The notes under the pieces were generated by a model that was given only the letters and a program-made list of their open reading frames with translations, made no database searches and was not told the origin of the DNA. From NCBI RefSeq assembly GCF_038784515.1, contig NZ_CP152376.1, positions 4,526,001-4,590,000 of the forward strand: a stretch of 64,000 bases of DNA, in the 5' to 3' direction. The stretch is from Rhodoferax sp. GW822-FHT02A01 (GTDB taxonomy: Bacteria > Pseudomonadota > Gammaproteobacteria > Burkholderiales > Burkholderiaceae_C). This document shows positions 54,094 to 63,900 of this stretch, piece after piece. The position numbers and the translations under genes were made by a program. Every line of letters begins with the position of its first letter. The first letter of the stretch is position 1.

Positions 54094-54549
54094 ATGGCAA
54101 CTGCAAAAAAACCGGCTGCAAAAAAAGCCGCTCCCGCAAAGAAGGCTGCACCCGCTAAAAAGGCGGCGCCAGCCAAGAAAGTAGCAGCCAAGGCCGCTGC
54201 ACCAGCCAAGAAGGCTGCTCCTGCAAAGAAAGCTGCACCCGCCAAGAAGGCAGCAGCTCCTGCGAAGAAAGTCGCTGCAAAGAAGGCCCCCGCCAAGAAG
54301 CGCACCGTCAACGCTGCCTTCATGAAGGCCATGACTCCCAGCGCCGCTCTGGCCGCTGTGGTCGGTTCTGCAGCACTGCCCCGCACAGAAGTGGTGAGCA
54401 AGCTGTGGGCTTACATCAAGAAGAATGGCTTGCAAGACAAGGTCAACAAGCGCAACATCAACGCTGATAGCAAGCTGAAAGACATTTTCGGCAAGGCCCA
54501 GGTCACGATGTTTGAGTTGGCTGGTCTGATCGGCAAGCACCTCAAGTAA
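54094..54549 (+). CDS. SWIB-domain protein with a histone-H1-like lysine/alanine tail
   Basis: 151 residues. The first about 70 are Lys/Ala/Pro only, with eight APAKK units and VAAK interruptions. The remainder is a SWIB/MDM2 domain (MKAMTPSAALAAVVG ... VVSKLWAYIKKNGLQDK ... INADSKLKDIFGK ... MFELAGLIGKHLK). The tail should bind DNA or RNA unspecifically as in bacterial H1-like proteins; the SWIB part is a protein-interaction fold of eukaryotic chromatin remodellers. Likely a nucleoid-associated protein; exact role unknown. Monocistronic with its own terminator. Confidence 0.9.
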   Translation: MATAKKPAAKKAAPAKKAAPAKKAAPAKKVAAKAAAPAKKAAPAKKAAPAKKAAAPAKKVAAKKAPAKKRTVNAAFMKAMTPSAALAAVVGSAALPRTEVVSKLWAYIKKNGLQDKVNKRNINADSKLKDIFGKAQVTMFELAGLIGKHLK

Positions 54550-54572
54550 AGCGAAGGCCTTGCGCCAAATTG

Positions 54573-54600
54573 GAAAGGTCGGCATACGCCGGCCTTTTTT
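54573..54600 (+). terminator. Terminator after the SWIB gene
   Basis: AAAGGTCGGC, ATAC loop and GCCGGCCTTTTTT: a 10-bp stem with one G-T pair followed by a T-run. Confidence 0.93.
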
Positions 54601-54655
54601 CGTTTGTGACCATTTGTGTATGCTCGCCGCCTGTTTCAACTAGAAGAGTCCATTC

Positions 54656-55666
54656 ATGTTGCGCTTTGCACTAACCCGTCTGAGCCTGATCATTCCGACT
54701 TTTTTCGGCATGACGCTGCTGGCGTTTTTTCTGATCCGCCTGGTGCCGGGCGACCCGATTGAAACTCTTGCGGGCGAGCGCGGCATTGACGCAGCACGCC
54801 ACGCACGGCTGCTGACCGAGTACGGTCTGGACCAGCCCGTGATCGTTCAATACGGCATCTACATCGGCAAGGTGCTGCATGGCGATCTGGGCAAATCCAT
54901 CATCACCCAGGCGCCGGTACTCAGTGAGTTTGCTGCGCTGTTTCCGGCAACCATCGAACTGGCGCTGTGTGCCATCCTGTTTGCCCTCATCATCGGCATC
55001 CCTGCGGGGATTCTGGCCGCAGTCAAACGCAATTCCTTTCTGGACCAGGGTGTAATGGGCGTCTCGCTGGCGGGCTATTCCATGCCGATTTTCTGGTGGG
55101 GTCTGCTACTGATCTTGCTGTTCTCGGTGCAACTGGACCTCACGCCGGTATCGGGGCGCATTGCGGTGGAGTATTTTTTTGAACCGGTGACGGGCTTTCT
55201 GCTGATCGACTCTCTGTTATCGGACCAGGCCGGTGCCTTTGCGTCTGCGGTGTCGCACCTGATCCTGCCCACCATCGTGCTGGGTACCAATCCGCTGGCA
55301 GTGATTGCGCGCATGACCCGTTCAGCCATGCTGGAAGTGCTGGGCGAGGACTACATCCGCACGGCACGGGCCAAGGGCCTGTCCAACCTGCGCGTAGTGG
55401 CAGTTCATGCCCTGCGCAATGCGCTGATTCCCGTGATCACGGTGATCGGCTTGCAGGTAGGCGTTCTGTTCACCGGCGCCATCCTGACCGAGACCATCTT
55501 CTCCTGGCCTGGCGTGGGCAAGTGGCTGATCGAAGCCATCAGCCGCCGCGACTACCCCGTGTTGCAAGGCGGCATGCTGCTGCTGGGCATGGTGGTGATG
55601 GGCGTCAACCTGCTGGTGGACGTGACCTACGGCATCATCAATCCACGTATCCGGCATCAATCATGA
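54656..55666 (+). CDS. dppB: Dipeptide ABC transporter permease DppB
   Basis: 336 residues, about six membrane helices. N-terminal LRFALTRLSLIIPTFFGMTLLAFFLIRLVPGDP is typical of DppB/OppB, and the late EDYIRTARAKGLSNLRVVAVHALRNALIPV is the EAA-type loop contacting the ATPases. First gene of dppB-C-D-F-A, 56 bp after the SWIB terminator. Dipeptide versus heme or other peptide substrates cannot be told. Confidence 0.92.
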   Translation: MLRFALTRLSLIIPTFFGMTLLAFFLIRLVPGDPIETLAGERGIDAARHARLLTEYGLDQPVIVQYGIYIGKVLHGDLGKSIITQAPVLSEFAALFPATIELALCAILFALIIGIPAGILAAVKRNSFLDQGVMGVSLAGYSMPIFWWGLLLILLFSVQLDLTPVSGRIAVEYFFEPVTGFLLIDSLLSDQAGAFASAVSHLILPTIVLGTNPLAVIARMTRSAMLEVLGEDYIRTARAKGLSNLRVVAVHALRNALIPVITVIGLQVGVLFTGAILTETIFSWPGVGKWLIEAISRRDYPVLQGGMLLLGMVVMGVNLLVDVTYGIINPRIRHQS

Positions 55667-56565
55667 GCAGCATGACTTCCACAAAATCCGATGCCATCGT
55701 GCAGCACGTCAGTCCACTGCGTGACTTCTGGCGTTCATTCACCGCCAACAAGGGTGCGGTTGGCGGCTTGGTGATTGTCTGCCTGGTGGTTCTGATGGCC
55801 GCACTGGCCAACCAGATCGCGCCCTACGCGCCTGACACGACTGACAACTCGGTCTTTCTGGTTCCTCCGGCCTGGAGCACCGGTGGTAGTTCTGCCCACC
55901 TGCTGGGCACCGACGCGATTGGCCGTGACATTCTTTCGCGGCTGATTTTTGGTGCACGGCTGTCGCTACTGATCGGTGTGGCTGTCGTGGTGATTTCCAT
56001 CGTTACCGGCACGGTGCTGGGCCTGCTGGCAGGTTACATCCGCGGCGTTTTCGAAGTGGCCGTCATGCGCTTGATGGACATCATCCTGACGCTGCCGAGT
56101 CTGCTGCTGGCCATCGTGATCGTGGCCATTCTTGGACCTGGTCTGATCAACGCGATGCTGGCAGTGGCCATCGTGGTGCTGCCGCACTATGTGCGCATCA
56201 CGCGTGCGGCGGTGATTGCCGAGGCTTCGCGCGACTACGTGACCGCAGCCCGCATGAGCGGCGCAAGCCATTGGCGTCTGATGTTCAGCGAGATCCTGCC
56301 CAATTGCACAGCACCCCTGATCGTGCAGGCTTCACTGGGCATCTCTGCGGCCATTCTGGATGCCGCGGCGCTGGGCTTTCTGGGCCTGGGAGCGCAGCCG
56401 CCATCGCCGGAGTGGGGCACCATGCTGGCTGACGCGCGCGAGTTTGTGCTGCGCGCCTGGTGGGTCGTGACCTTCCCCGGCCTGGCCATCCTGATCACCG
56501 TGCTGGCATTCAACCTGCTGGGTGATGGTTTGCGTGATGCGCTGGACCCCAAACTCAAACGTTGA
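55663..56565 (+). CDS. dppC: Dipeptide ABC transporter permease DppC
   Basis: 300 residues from the ATG at 55663, which overlaps the dppB stop by 4 bp (ATGA). Seen: FWRSFTANKGAVGGLVIVCLVVLMA at the start, LLGTDAIGRDILSRLIFGARLSL, EAA loop EASRDYVTAARMSGASHWRLMFSEILPN, and GLGAQPPSPEWGTMLAD. Confidence 0.94.
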   Translation: MSSMTSTKSDAIVQHVSPLRDFWRSFTANKGAVGGLVIVCLVVLMAALANQIAPYAPDTTDNSVFLVPPAWSTGGSSAHLLGTDAIGRDILSRLIFGARLSLLIGVAVVVISIVTGTVLGLLAGYIRGVFEVAVMRLMDIILTLPSLLLAIVIVAILGPGLINAMLAVAIVVLPHYVRITRAAVIAEASRDYVTAARMSGASHWRLMFSEILPNCTAPLIVQASLGISAAILDAAALGFLGLGAQPPSPEWGTMLADAREFVLRAWWVVTFPGLAILITVLAFNLLGDGLRDALDPKLKR

Positions 56566-56609
56566 TGCATTCGTGAAATCCAAAGCTGCAACCCACACAG
56601 AACCACAAC

Positions 56610-57605
56610 ATGGCACTGCTTGAAATTGAAAACCTGACGGTGGAGTTTCCGTCACACAACGGCGTGATGCACGCAGTGGATGGCGTGAGCTTCCGTATCG
56701 AGCCCGGCGAGGTCCTGGGCATCGTCGGAGAGTCCGGCTCGGGCAAAAGCGTCACCATGATGGCCCTGATGGGCCTGGTGGGCTATCCGGGCCGCGTCAA
56801 GGCCGACGCCATGCGCTTTGATGGACATGATCTGTTGACCCTCACGGACCGCGAACGCCGGCGCATGACGGGCAAGGACCTGGCCATGATCTTCCAGGAC
56901 CCCACCACCAGCCTCAACCCGTGCTTTACCGTGGGATTCCAATTGGCAGAGACACTCAAACTGCACATGGGCATGACACGCGCGCAGGCACGCACTCGTT
57001 CCATCGAACTGCTGGAGCAGGTTGGTATTCCCGCGCCCGAGAGCCGTCTCAATCTGTACCCCCACCAATTCTCAGGTGGCATGAGCCAACGGGTCATGAT
57101 TGCCATGGCGATCGCCTGCAATCCCAAGTTGCTGATTGCCGATGAGCCCACCACAGCGCTGGACGTCACCATCCAGGCCCAAATCCTGGACCTGCTGCGC
57201 AATCTGCAAAAGGAACGCGGCATGGCCCTGGTGCTGATCACGCACAACATGGGCGTGGTCAGTGAGATGGCGCAACGGGTAGCCGTGATGTACGCCGGGC
57301 AATTGATGGAACAGCGCAGCGCCCAAGACCTGTTTGCCACACCCATGCATCCCTATACCGAAGCCCTGATGGCTTCCATGCCCGAGCGCAGCCACGGCAG
57401 CAGCCGTTTGACTACCATCCCCGGCATGGTGCCTGGTCTGTACGACCGCCCAGCCGGTTGCCTGTTCGGGCCCCGCTGCAACTACCACCGTGCCGAATGT
57501 GAGCAGCGGCCCGCCCTGCGGCAAACTCCACAAGGCGCAGTACGCTGCCACTTTCCCCTGGGCAGTGCAGCAGCAAAGGGGCTGATCGCGGAGGGCACGG
57601 TATGA
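56610..57605 (+). CDS. dppD: Dipeptide ABC transporter ATP-binding protein DppD
   Basis: 331 residues. Walker [10 protein letters not shown] (about 39-47), signature [16 protein letters not shown], Walker [14 protein letters not shown]-loop [11 protein letters not shown], and the C-terminal oligopeptide-ATPase segment with [18 protein letters not shown], whose cysteines may hold an iron-sulfur cluster as in other DppD/F proteins. Stop overlaps dppF start by 4 bp. Confidence 0.95.
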   Translation: MALLEIENLTVEFPSHNGVMHAVDGVSFRIEPGEVLGIVGESGSGKSVTMMALMGLVGYPGRVKADAMRFDGHDLLTLTDRERRRMTGKDLAMIFQDPTTSLNPCFTVGFQLAETLKLHMGMTRAQARTRSIELLEQVGIPAPESRLNLYPHQFSGGMSQRVMIAMAIACNPKLLIADEPTTALDVTIQAQILDLLRNLQKERGMALVLITHNMGVVSEMAQRVAVMYAGQLMEQRSAQDLFATPMHPYTEALMASMPERSHGSSRLTTIPGMVPGLYDRPAGCLFGPRCNYHRAECEQRPALRQTPQGAVRCHFPLGSAAAKGLIAEGTV

Positions 57606-58585
57606 GCGACAACGCAGTGGTCGTTGCCGACCAACTCAAACAGGTGTACCCCATCAGCAGAGGACCGTTGCGCGCGCCTGCACAACTGCAAGCGGTCAGT
57701 GGAGTTTCCTTCACGCTGCGAGCGGGCAAGACGCTGGCTGTGGTGGGCGAATCGGGCTGTGGCAAGTCCACGCTGGCCCGCATGGTTTCACTCATCGAAG
57801 CTCCATCGGAAGGCTCTCTTCAGCTAGGCGGCGTGGATGTTGTCAAAGCCACCGCGCAAGACAAGAAGACGCTGCGCCAGAAAGTGCAACTGGTTTTCCA
57901 GAACCCGTACGGTTCGCTCAATCCACGTAAGCGCATAGGCCAGATTCTCGAAGCGCCCTTGGAGATCAACACCGAGCTCACCGCGGAGATGCGCTCGCAG
58001 AAGGCCCATGCCATGCTGGCCAAGGTGGGGCTGCGTCCGGAACACTACGACCGCTACCCGCACATGTTCTCCGGCGGGCAACGCCAGCGCATTGCCATTG
58101 CGCGGGCATTGATGCTCAACCCTCTGGTGGTGGTGGCCGATGAGCCGGTATCGGCACTGGACGTCTCCATTCAGGCCCAGGTATTGAATCTGCTGGCAGA
58201 CTTGCAGCAGGAACTGGGACTGGCTTATCTATTCATCTCGCACGATCTGGGCGTGGTGCGCCACATTGCCCACGATGTGCTGGTGATGTACCTGGGCAGC
58301 GTCGTCGAACAGGGCGAGAAAGAAGCCATCTTCAGCAAGCCGCTGCATCCCTACACCCAGGCACTGCTGGCTTCCACACCCGGTCTGGCCGGCAGTGGCC
58401 AGTCCCGCAAACGCATTGTGTTGACGGGTGAGTTGCCATCCCCACTCAATCCACCGAAGGGCTGCGTGTTCTCGACGCGTTGCCCGCACGCTACGCAGCA
58501 GTGCCATGCCGAGCGACCATTGCTGCAGGAGTTGAGCGGACGCAAAGTTGCCTGCTTTGAAGCTGAGAAATTGATGACAAACTGA
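57602..58585 (+). CDS. dppF: Dipeptide ABC transporter ATP-binding protein DppF
   Basis: 327 residues. Walker [10 protein letters not shown] (about 50-58), [22 protein letters not shown], signature [16 protein letters not shown], Walker [13 protein letters not shown], and C-terminal [19 protein letters not shown]. Pairs with DppD as a heterodimeric motor. Confidence 0.95.
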   Translation: MSDNAVVVADQLKQVYPISRGPLRAPAQLQAVSGVSFTLRAGKTLAVVGESGCGKSTLARMVSLIEAPSEGSLQLGGVDVVKATAQDKKTLRQKVQLVFQNPYGSLNPRKRIGQILEAPLEINTELTAEMRSQKAHAMLAKVGLRPEHYDRYPHMFSGGQRQRIAIARALMLNPLVVVADEPVSALDVSIQAQVLNLLADLQQELGLAYLFISHDLGVVRHIAHDVLVMYLGSVVEQGEKEAIFSKPLHPYTQALLASTPGLAGSGQSRKRIVLTGELPSPLNPPKGCVFSTRCPHATQQCHAERPLLQELSGRKVACFEAEKLMTN

Positions 58586-58648
58586 TCTGCGATTGACAAA
58601 ACATCGTACGGGTAACGTAACATGCAATTTTTTTCTCGGAGGAAATCC

Positions 58649-60271
58649 ATGAAACGTACCCTGGCGCATTTCAAAATGCACAAGACTGCGATGCTGGCCG
58701 CCATCGCCTTGCCCGCACTGCTGGCCGTAGGTGCCGCGTCTGCAAAGACCCTGGTCTACTGCTCTGAGGGCAGTCCGGAAAACTTCTCTCCCAGTATCAA
58801 CACCACCGGCACTTCGTTTGACGTAACCGAACAGATCTACGACAACCTGGTCAACTTCGAGCGCGGCGGCACCAAGGTGATTCCCGGACTGGCTGAGAAA
58901 TGGTCCATCTCCAAAGACGGCACCGAATACATCTTCAATCTGCGCAAGGGCGTGAAGTGGCAGAGCAACAAGAACTTCACTCCAACGCGCGACTTCAATG
59001 CCGACGACGCATTGTTCATGTTTGAGCGTCAGTGGAAAGAGAACGATCCTTACTTCAAGGTCACCAGTTCCAACCACTCCTACTTTGGCGACATGGGTAT
59101 GCCATCGCTGCTGAAGTCGGTGGACAAGATTGACGAATACACCATCAAGGTCACGCTCAACGCTCCTGAGGCGCCCTTCCTGGCCAATCTTGCCATGCAG
59201 TTCGCCGGCGTGCAGTCCAAGGAATATGCCATTGCCATGCTCAAGGCTGGCACTCCCGAGAAGATCGACCAGGACCCACTGGGTACCGGCCCCTTCCAGC
59301 TGGTGCAATACCAGAAGGACGCCATCATCCGCTTCAAGGCGTTCCCCCAGTACTGGGCCGGCAAGGCCAAGATTGACGACCTGATTTTCGCCATCACACC
59401 AGACGCCTCGGTGCGCTGGGCCAAGCTGCAAAAGGGTGAATGCCATGTGCTGCCCTACCCCAACCCCGCCGACCTGGATGCCATGCGCAAAGACAGCAAT
59501 GTCACCGTGCTGGAGCAACCCGGCCTGAACATCGGCTACCTGGCCTATAACACCACCAAGAAGCCTTTTGACGACGTGCGCGTGCGCAAGGCACTCAACA
59601 TGGCCATGGACAAGAAGGCCATCGTGTCGGCCGTGTATCTGAGCACCGGTGTGGCCGCAACCAACCCGATTCCTCCTACCCAATGGTCGTACAACAAGGC
59701 GATCAAGGACGACGCCTACAACCCGGCTGAAGCCAAGAAGTTGCTGGCTGCTGCAGGCTACCCTGATGGCTTCACCACCGACCTGTGGGCCATGCCGGTA
59801 CAACGCCCCTACAACCCCAATGCCAAGCGCATTGCCGAGCTGATGCAGGCTGACCTGGCCAAGATCGGCGTGAAGGCCGAAATCAAGAGCTTTGAATGGG
59901 GCGAATACCGCAAGCGCATGCAGAACGGTGAACACCAGATGGGCATGATGGGTTGGACCGGTGACAACGGAGACCCAGACAACTTCCTGAACACCTTGCT
60001 GGGCTGCGCCTCCGCCAAGAGCAATGGCTCCAATGTGGCCAAGTTCTGCTACAAGCCGTTTGACGATCTGGTGCTCAAGGCCAAGCAGGTGACCAACCCC
60101 GCCGAACGCACCAAGCTGTACGAAAAGGCCCAAGTGGTGTTCAAGGAGCAAGCTCCCTGGTTCACCATCGCCCACGCCGTGCAGATTGCACCGGTGCGCA
60201 AGGAAGTGGTGGACTTCAAGTTGAGCCCCTTCTCCAAGCACACCTTCTACGGTGTCGATATCAAGAAGTAA
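58649..60271 (+). CDS. dppA: Dipeptide-binding periplasmic protein DppA
   Basis: 540 residues from the ATG at 58649, preceded by GGAGG. Signal peptide MLAAIALPALLAVGAASA before KTLVYCSEGSPENFSPSINT, the classic DppA mature start. Class II-like family 5 fold: YNLVNFERGG region, GTGPFQLVQYQKD, and DVRVRKALNMAMDKKAIV. It is the last gene, the reverse of the usual dppABCDF order, with its own strong ribosome site and a terminator after it. Confidence 0.93.
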   Translation: MKRTLAHFKMHKTAMLAAIALPALLAVGAASAKTLVYCSEGSPENFSPSINTTGTSFDVTEQIYDNLVNFERGGTKVIPGLAEKWSISKDGTEYIFNLRKGVKWQSNKNFTPTRDFNADDALFMFERQWKENDPYFKVTSSNHSYFGDMGMPSLLKSVDKIDEYTIKVTLNAPEAPFLANLAMQFAGVQSKEYAIAMLKAGTPEKIDQDPLGTGPFQLVQYQKDAIIRFKAFPQYWAGKAKIDDLIFAITPDASVRWAKLQKGECHVLPYPNPADLDAMRKDSNVTVLEQPGLNIGYLAYNTTKKPFDDVRVRKALNMAMDKKAIVSAVYLSTGVAATNPIPPTQWSYNKAIKDDAYNPAEAKKLLAAAGYPDGFTTDLWAMPVQRPYNPNAKRIAELMQADLAKIGVKAEIKSFEWGEYRKRMQNGEHQMGMMGWTGDNGDPDNFLNTLLGCASAKSNGSNVAKFCYKPFDDLVLKAKQVTNPAERTKLYEKAQVVFKEQAPWFTIAHAVQIAPVRKEVVDFKLSPFSKHTFYGVDIKK

Positions 60272-60288
60272 CTTCTACTTCGCCCACG

Positions 60289-60323
60289 AAAAAGCCCGCT
60301 TCAACAGAGCGGGCTTTTTTTTG
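60289..60323 (+). terminator. Terminator after dppA
   Basis: AAAGCCCGCT, a 7-nt loop, and AGCGGGCTTTTTTTT. Confidence 0.95.
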
Positions 60324-60390
60324 TTCGGCTTGGTCAATAATATGATCGAAATGTATCGCCCCTAGTCACCCTTGAATTGGAGAAGTCCTG

Positions 60391-60603
60391 GTGAACGTGA
60401 TTGTTCCATCGCAGAATGCTGACGGATCGCTTGGCAACAGCGAAACGGCTGCAAGCGAGGCTGCATCTTCTCCCTGCATTGGCTCACAGTCCGTGATCAT
60501 GGAAACGTCTGCAGAGCAGAGTTGGGCCGACTTTTGCAGAACGCTGCAACGGCCCGCCCTCCTGTTGGGTGACTTCGACCCGTTCGACTCAGAACAGCCC
60601 TGA
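60391..60603 (+). pseudogene. Short GTG-started frame, doubtful gene or remnant
   Basis: 70 residues (VIVPSQNADGSLGN ... SAEQSWADFCRTLQR ... [12 protein letters not shown]) with GGAGAA 9 bp upstream of the GTG. The WADFCRTLQR stretch resembles the opening of longer uncharacterised proteins, so this may be a truncated remnant. Its last 15 bp overlap the end of the convergent fhs gene. I cannot assign a function. Confidence 0.25.
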
Positions 60604-62265
60604 AATCTTTCCATCGTCGTCCACGTCGATACGCATGGAGGACGGCTCCCTTGGCAAGCCCGGCATGGTCATGATGTCGCCGCAGATCATCACCACAAAC
60701 TCGGCTCCGGCCGCCAGCCGCACTTCCCGGATATTCACGACGTGACCGCTGGGAGCCGCGCGTAGCTTGGGGTCGGTGGAAAACGAATACTGGGTCTTGG
60801 CCACGCACACTGGATAGTGACCATAGCCGTCATCCTGCAGCTTCTGGATGCGCGCGCGTATGGCCGCATCGGCATTGATGTCTGCAGCGCCATACACCTT
60901 GGTGGCAATCGCTTTCATCTTGTCCCACAAGGAGTCACTGTCCTCATAGACATAGCTCATGCGTGCTGTGCCCGCCTCTGCGATCTTCACCACCTTGCGC
61001 GCCAATTCCTCGGCGCCCTTGGAGCCATCGGCCCAATGCCTGGCCACCACCATGGGCACGCCCAACCGCTCCATGCTGGAGCGCAGCAGATCGATTTCTT
61101 CGGTCGTGTCCGAGGTAAAGTGATTGACCGACACCACACATGGCAGGCCGTAGTGGTTGCGCACGTTGCTCACGTGCCGCTCCAGATTGGCCATGCCTCG
61201 CTCCAAGGCTGCCAGATCGGGCACATTCAGGTTCTTGGCATCCACGCCGCCATGGTGCTTGAGCGCACGCACGGTTGCGACCACCACCACCGCATCCGGC
61301 CGCAGGCCCGACTTGCGGCACTTGATGTCGATGAACTTCTCTGCCCCCAGATCGGCGCCAAAGCCCGCCTCGGTCACCACATAGTCACCCAGCTTCAGGG
61401 CAGCGCGCGTGGCGGTAATGGTGTTGCAGCCGTGCGCAATGTTGGCGAATGGGCCGCCATGGATGATGGCTGGGTTGTTTTCCAGGGTCTGGACCAGGTT
61501 GGGCTTGATGGCATCCTTGAGCAATGCCGCCATGGCGCCGTGCGCCTGCAGATCGCGTGCGCGCACTGGCAGCTGTTCGCGCGTGTAACCTACGATGATG
61601 TTGCCCAGCCGCTCCTTCAAATCCCGGCGAGAGGTGGCCAGGCAGAAGATGGCCATGACCTCGGACGCCACCACGATGTCAAAACCATCTTCGCGCGGAT
61701 AGCCATTGCCTGGGCCACCCAGCGACACCACGATGTTGCGCAAAGCCCGGTCGTTCATGTCCATCACACGGCGCCAGGTGATACGGCGCACATCGAGCCC
61801 CAAGGCATTTCCGTGGTGGATGTGGTTATCGAGCAATGCGGCAAGCAGGTTGTGCGCCAATGCGATGGCACTGAAGTCGCCGGTGAAGTGCAGATTGATG
61901 TCCTCCATGGGAACCACCTGCGCATAGCCACCGCCTGCGGCGCCGCCCTTCATGCCAAACACCGGCCCCAGCGACGGTTCGCGCAAGGCGATGACCGCCT
62001 TCTTGCCGATGCGGTTGAGCGCGTCGCCCAGTCCGACTGTGGTAGTGGTCTTGCCTTCGCCCGCGGGAGTCGGGCTGATGGCCGTCACCAGAATGAGTTT
62101 GCCGTCGGGGCCGGGATGCCGGTCCAGCCAGCCCAGATCAATCTTGGCCTTGTAGTGACCATAGGGCTCCAGCGCTTCGGCCGGAATGCCAAGCCGCTCC
62201 CTGGCCAGTTGTATGACGGGAACAAGGCTTGCAGCCTGCGCAATGTCGATGTCGGAAAGTGCCAC
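60589..62265 (-). CDS. fhs: Formate-tetrahydrofolate ligase, GTG start
   Basis: Makes 10-formyl-tetrahydrofolate from formate, ATP and tetrahydrofolate. 558 residues, standard length. P-loop [19 protein letters not shown] (about 66-84), [27 protein letters not shown] (split across the active site), and C-terminal [15 protein letters not shown]. The start is GTG at 62265 with AGGAGA 6 bp upstream; no suitable ATG. Single gene after the frd operon on the same strand. Confidence 0.96.
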   Translation of the reverse strand: MALSDIDIAQAASLVPVIQLARERLGIPAEALEPYGHYKAKIDLGWLDRHPGPDGKLILVTAISPTPAGEGKTTTTVGLGDALNRIGKKAVIALREPSLGPVFGMKGGAAGGGYAQVVPMEDINLHFTGDFSAIALAHNLLAALLDNHIHHGNALGLDVRRITWRRVMDMNDRALRNIVVSLGGPGNGYPREDGFDIVVASEVMAIFCLATSRRDLKERLGNIIVGYTREQLPVRARDLQAHGAMAALLKDAIKPNLVQTLENNPAIIHGGPFANIAHGCNTITATRAALKLGDYVVTEAGFGADLGAEKFIDIKCRKSGLRPDAVVVVATVRALKHHGGVDAKNLNVPDLAALERGMANLERHVSNVRNHYGLPCVVSVNHFTSDTTEEIDLLRSSMERLGVPMVVARHWADGSKGAEELARKVVKIAEAGTARMSYVYEDSDSLWDKMKAIATKVYGAADINADAAIRARIQKLQDDGYGHYPVCVAKTQYSFSTDPKLRAAPSGHVVNIREVRLAAGAEFVVMICGDIMTMPGLPREPSSMRIDVDDDGKISGLF

Positions 62266-62369
62266 GTTGTCTCCTGTTTTTATGGGTCATCAACCATAAC
62301 GGGGAGGCTCCCGATTTGCAACTCTGGCACTGTGGTCTGCAGCACACAAACCTGACCGGCACATGCTCC

Positions 62370-62726
62370 CTAAAACCCGATATGCAGCAAGCTGTAGGCA
62401 GCCACCAGCGTCATCACCAATGCGCTGCCATAGCACACCAATTTGGAAGGCGTGCCATGCGGAATGCCAACGTCATGCAGGCTGTGAAAGATGCGGTGCG
62501 CGGCATGCCAGGCAAACAGCACGATGACCACAAAAACAAAACCCTTGCCGACGAAGTTCTGCGCAAAAGCCAGCGTGCGCGAATAACTCATGAAGTCGGT
62601 CTTCAATCCGACTCCCAGTGGCGCGGCCAGACCGGTGATGAAGATCAGCGCCGTGCCCAGCAAGGCCGAGAGCATGCCGCCTGCGCCAAACATCAGCCAG
62701 AAAAACGGTGCGTTGGAACGTTTCAT
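62370..62726 (-). CDS. frdD: Fumarate reductase membrane anchor FrdD
   Basis: 118 residues, three membrane helices (FFWLMFGAGGMLSALLGTAL; FVFVVIVLFAWHAAHRIFHSL; YGSALVMTLVAAYSLLHIGF). ATG at 62726 overlaps frdC stop by 4 bp. Anchors the FrdAB head and helps bind quinol; no heme is expected in this type. The paired FrdC makes the fumarate-reductase call firmer than succinate dehydrogenase. Confidence 0.88.
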   Translation of the reverse strand: MKRSNAPFFWLMFGAGGMLSALLGTALIFITGLAAPLGVGLKTDFMSYSRTLAFAQNFVGKGFVFVVIVLFAWHAAHRIFHSLHDVGIPHGTPSKLVCYGSALVMTLVAAYSLLHIGF

Positions 62727-63148
62727 GATTGGCTCCACACTGCCAGCAGCAGCACAACAATCGTCACCACCACGGCAGCGGTCCAGCCGCTGCGCTGGAT
62801 GCGCTCTGCGGAGACCCGCTCGCCACCCACCACGATAGGCGCCATGGTCTTGGGCATGATTTCAAACCAACTGTAGGCATGCAGCACCATGCAGACCAGC
62901 AGCACCAGATGCAGCACGATGGACATGGGCGACTGCAAGGCCAGCAACCAGCCATTCCAAGCGGCCTCGCCTTGCGCCAGCCGGACCACCCCCACGGTCA
63001 AGATGAGCGCATACACCCACACGCCCACTGCGGTGACCTCACGCGCCATGTAGCGCACGAAGAAAGGATTGCGCCTCCACCAGCCCTCCATGGGGCGCAC
63101 ATAAGGCGGATTGCGGCGAACGCCGCCGCTGTTGGATTCGGGCTTCAT
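62723..63148 (-). CDS. frdC: Fumarate reductase membrane anchor FrdC
   Basis: 141 residues, three membrane helices. The conserved PYVRPMEGWWRRNPFFVRYMAREVTAVGVWV opening (about 15-45) parallels the E. coli FrdC start, and WFEIMPKTMAP is the quinol-site region. Fourteen additional N-terminal residues. Overlaps frdB by 4 bp (ATGA). Confidence 0.9.
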   Translation of the reverse strand: MKPESNSGGVRRNPPYVRPMEGWWRRNPFFVRYMAREVTAVGVWVYALILTVGVVRLAQGEAAWNGWLLALQSPMSIVLHLVLLVCMVLHAYSWFEIMPKTMAPIVVGGERVSAERIQRSGWTAAVVVTIVVLLLAVWSQS

Positions 63149-63900
63149 GCTGGTTCTCCTTTCTTGGGGAGGAAACGGATGAAGTAGTCCAGGGCACTGT
63201 TCACCTTGTTCTGGTTAACGGCATTGGCAGGGTCCACGCCTTTGGGGCAAACCTCGGAGCAGTAGCCCACCGCAGTGCAACTCCAGACTCCTTCTTCCGC
63301 ATTCAATATTTCCATGCGCTGTGCGCGCCCGCCATCGCGCGAGTCAGCGTTGTAGCGATGCAGCAGGGCCAACACGCCGGGTCCGGTGAAGTCGGGGTTC
63401 AAGCCGAACTGCGGGCAGGCGGCATAGCACAGCATGCAGTTGATGCAAGAGCTGAACTGCTCGAACTTCTCCAGTTGCGCGGGCGTTTGCAGATACTCAC
63501 CTTGGGCCAGGGTACGCTCTTCCTTGGGGATGATGTAGGGCTTGATGCTTTCGAGCTTCTTCACGAAAGGCTCTACGCTCACGATCAGGTCGCGCTCGAT
63601 GGGCAGATGCGCCAGTGCTTCCACCCGCACCGGCCCCGGCAAAAGATCGCGTAAGAAGGTCTGGCACGACAGGCTGGGCTTGGAGTTGATCATCATGCCG
63701 CAGCTGCCGCAGATCGCCATGCGGCAGGACCAGCGAAAGCTCACCGTGCCGTCAATCTCGTCCTTGATGTGCTGCAGTCCCTGCAGCACCGACATGTCTT
63801 CGGTGAACGGCACCTGGTAGCTCTGCCACACCGGAACGGATTCCTGCTCGGGGCGGTAGCGCAGTACCTGAATCTCTATGATTTTGCTGGGCTCAGCCAT
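63145..63900 (-). CDS. frdB: Fumarate reductase iron-sulfur subunit
   Basis: 251 residues from the ATG at 63900. Three clusters: 2Fe-2S ligands in CRMAICGSCGMMIN...C (about 60-80), 4Fe-4S in CINCMLCYAACP (about 153-164), and 3Fe-4S in CTAVGYCSEVCPKG (about 209-222). Relays electrons between quinol and the FrdA flavin. Overlaps frdA by 8 bp. Confidence 0.94.
   Translation of the reverse strand: MAEPSKIIEIQVLRYRPEQESVPVWQSYQVPFTEDMSVLQGLQHIKDEIDGTVSFRWSCRMAICGSCGMMINSKPSLSCQTFLRDLLPGPVRVEALAHLPIERDLIVSVEPFVKKLESIKPYIIPKEERTLAQGEYLQTPAQLEKFEQFSSCINCMLCYAACPQFGLNPDFTGPGVLALLHRYNADSRDGGRAQRMEILNAEEGVWSCTAVGYCSEVCPKGVDPANAVNQNKVNSALDYFIRFLPKKGEPA

Noticed and set aside
54100..54300. Tandem repeats that could be taken for a CRISPR or satellite array
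   Set aside because: They are codon repeats of the Lys/Ala/Pro tail in frame with the SWIB gene; no spacer structure.
58229..60241. 670-codon open frame opposite dppA
   Set aside because: It mirrors dppA and dppF codon bias on the other strand, has no recognisable domain, and dppA is unmistakable.
60817..62355. 512-codon open frame opposite fhs
   Set aside because: Antisense shadow of a conserved enzyme in GC-rich DNA.
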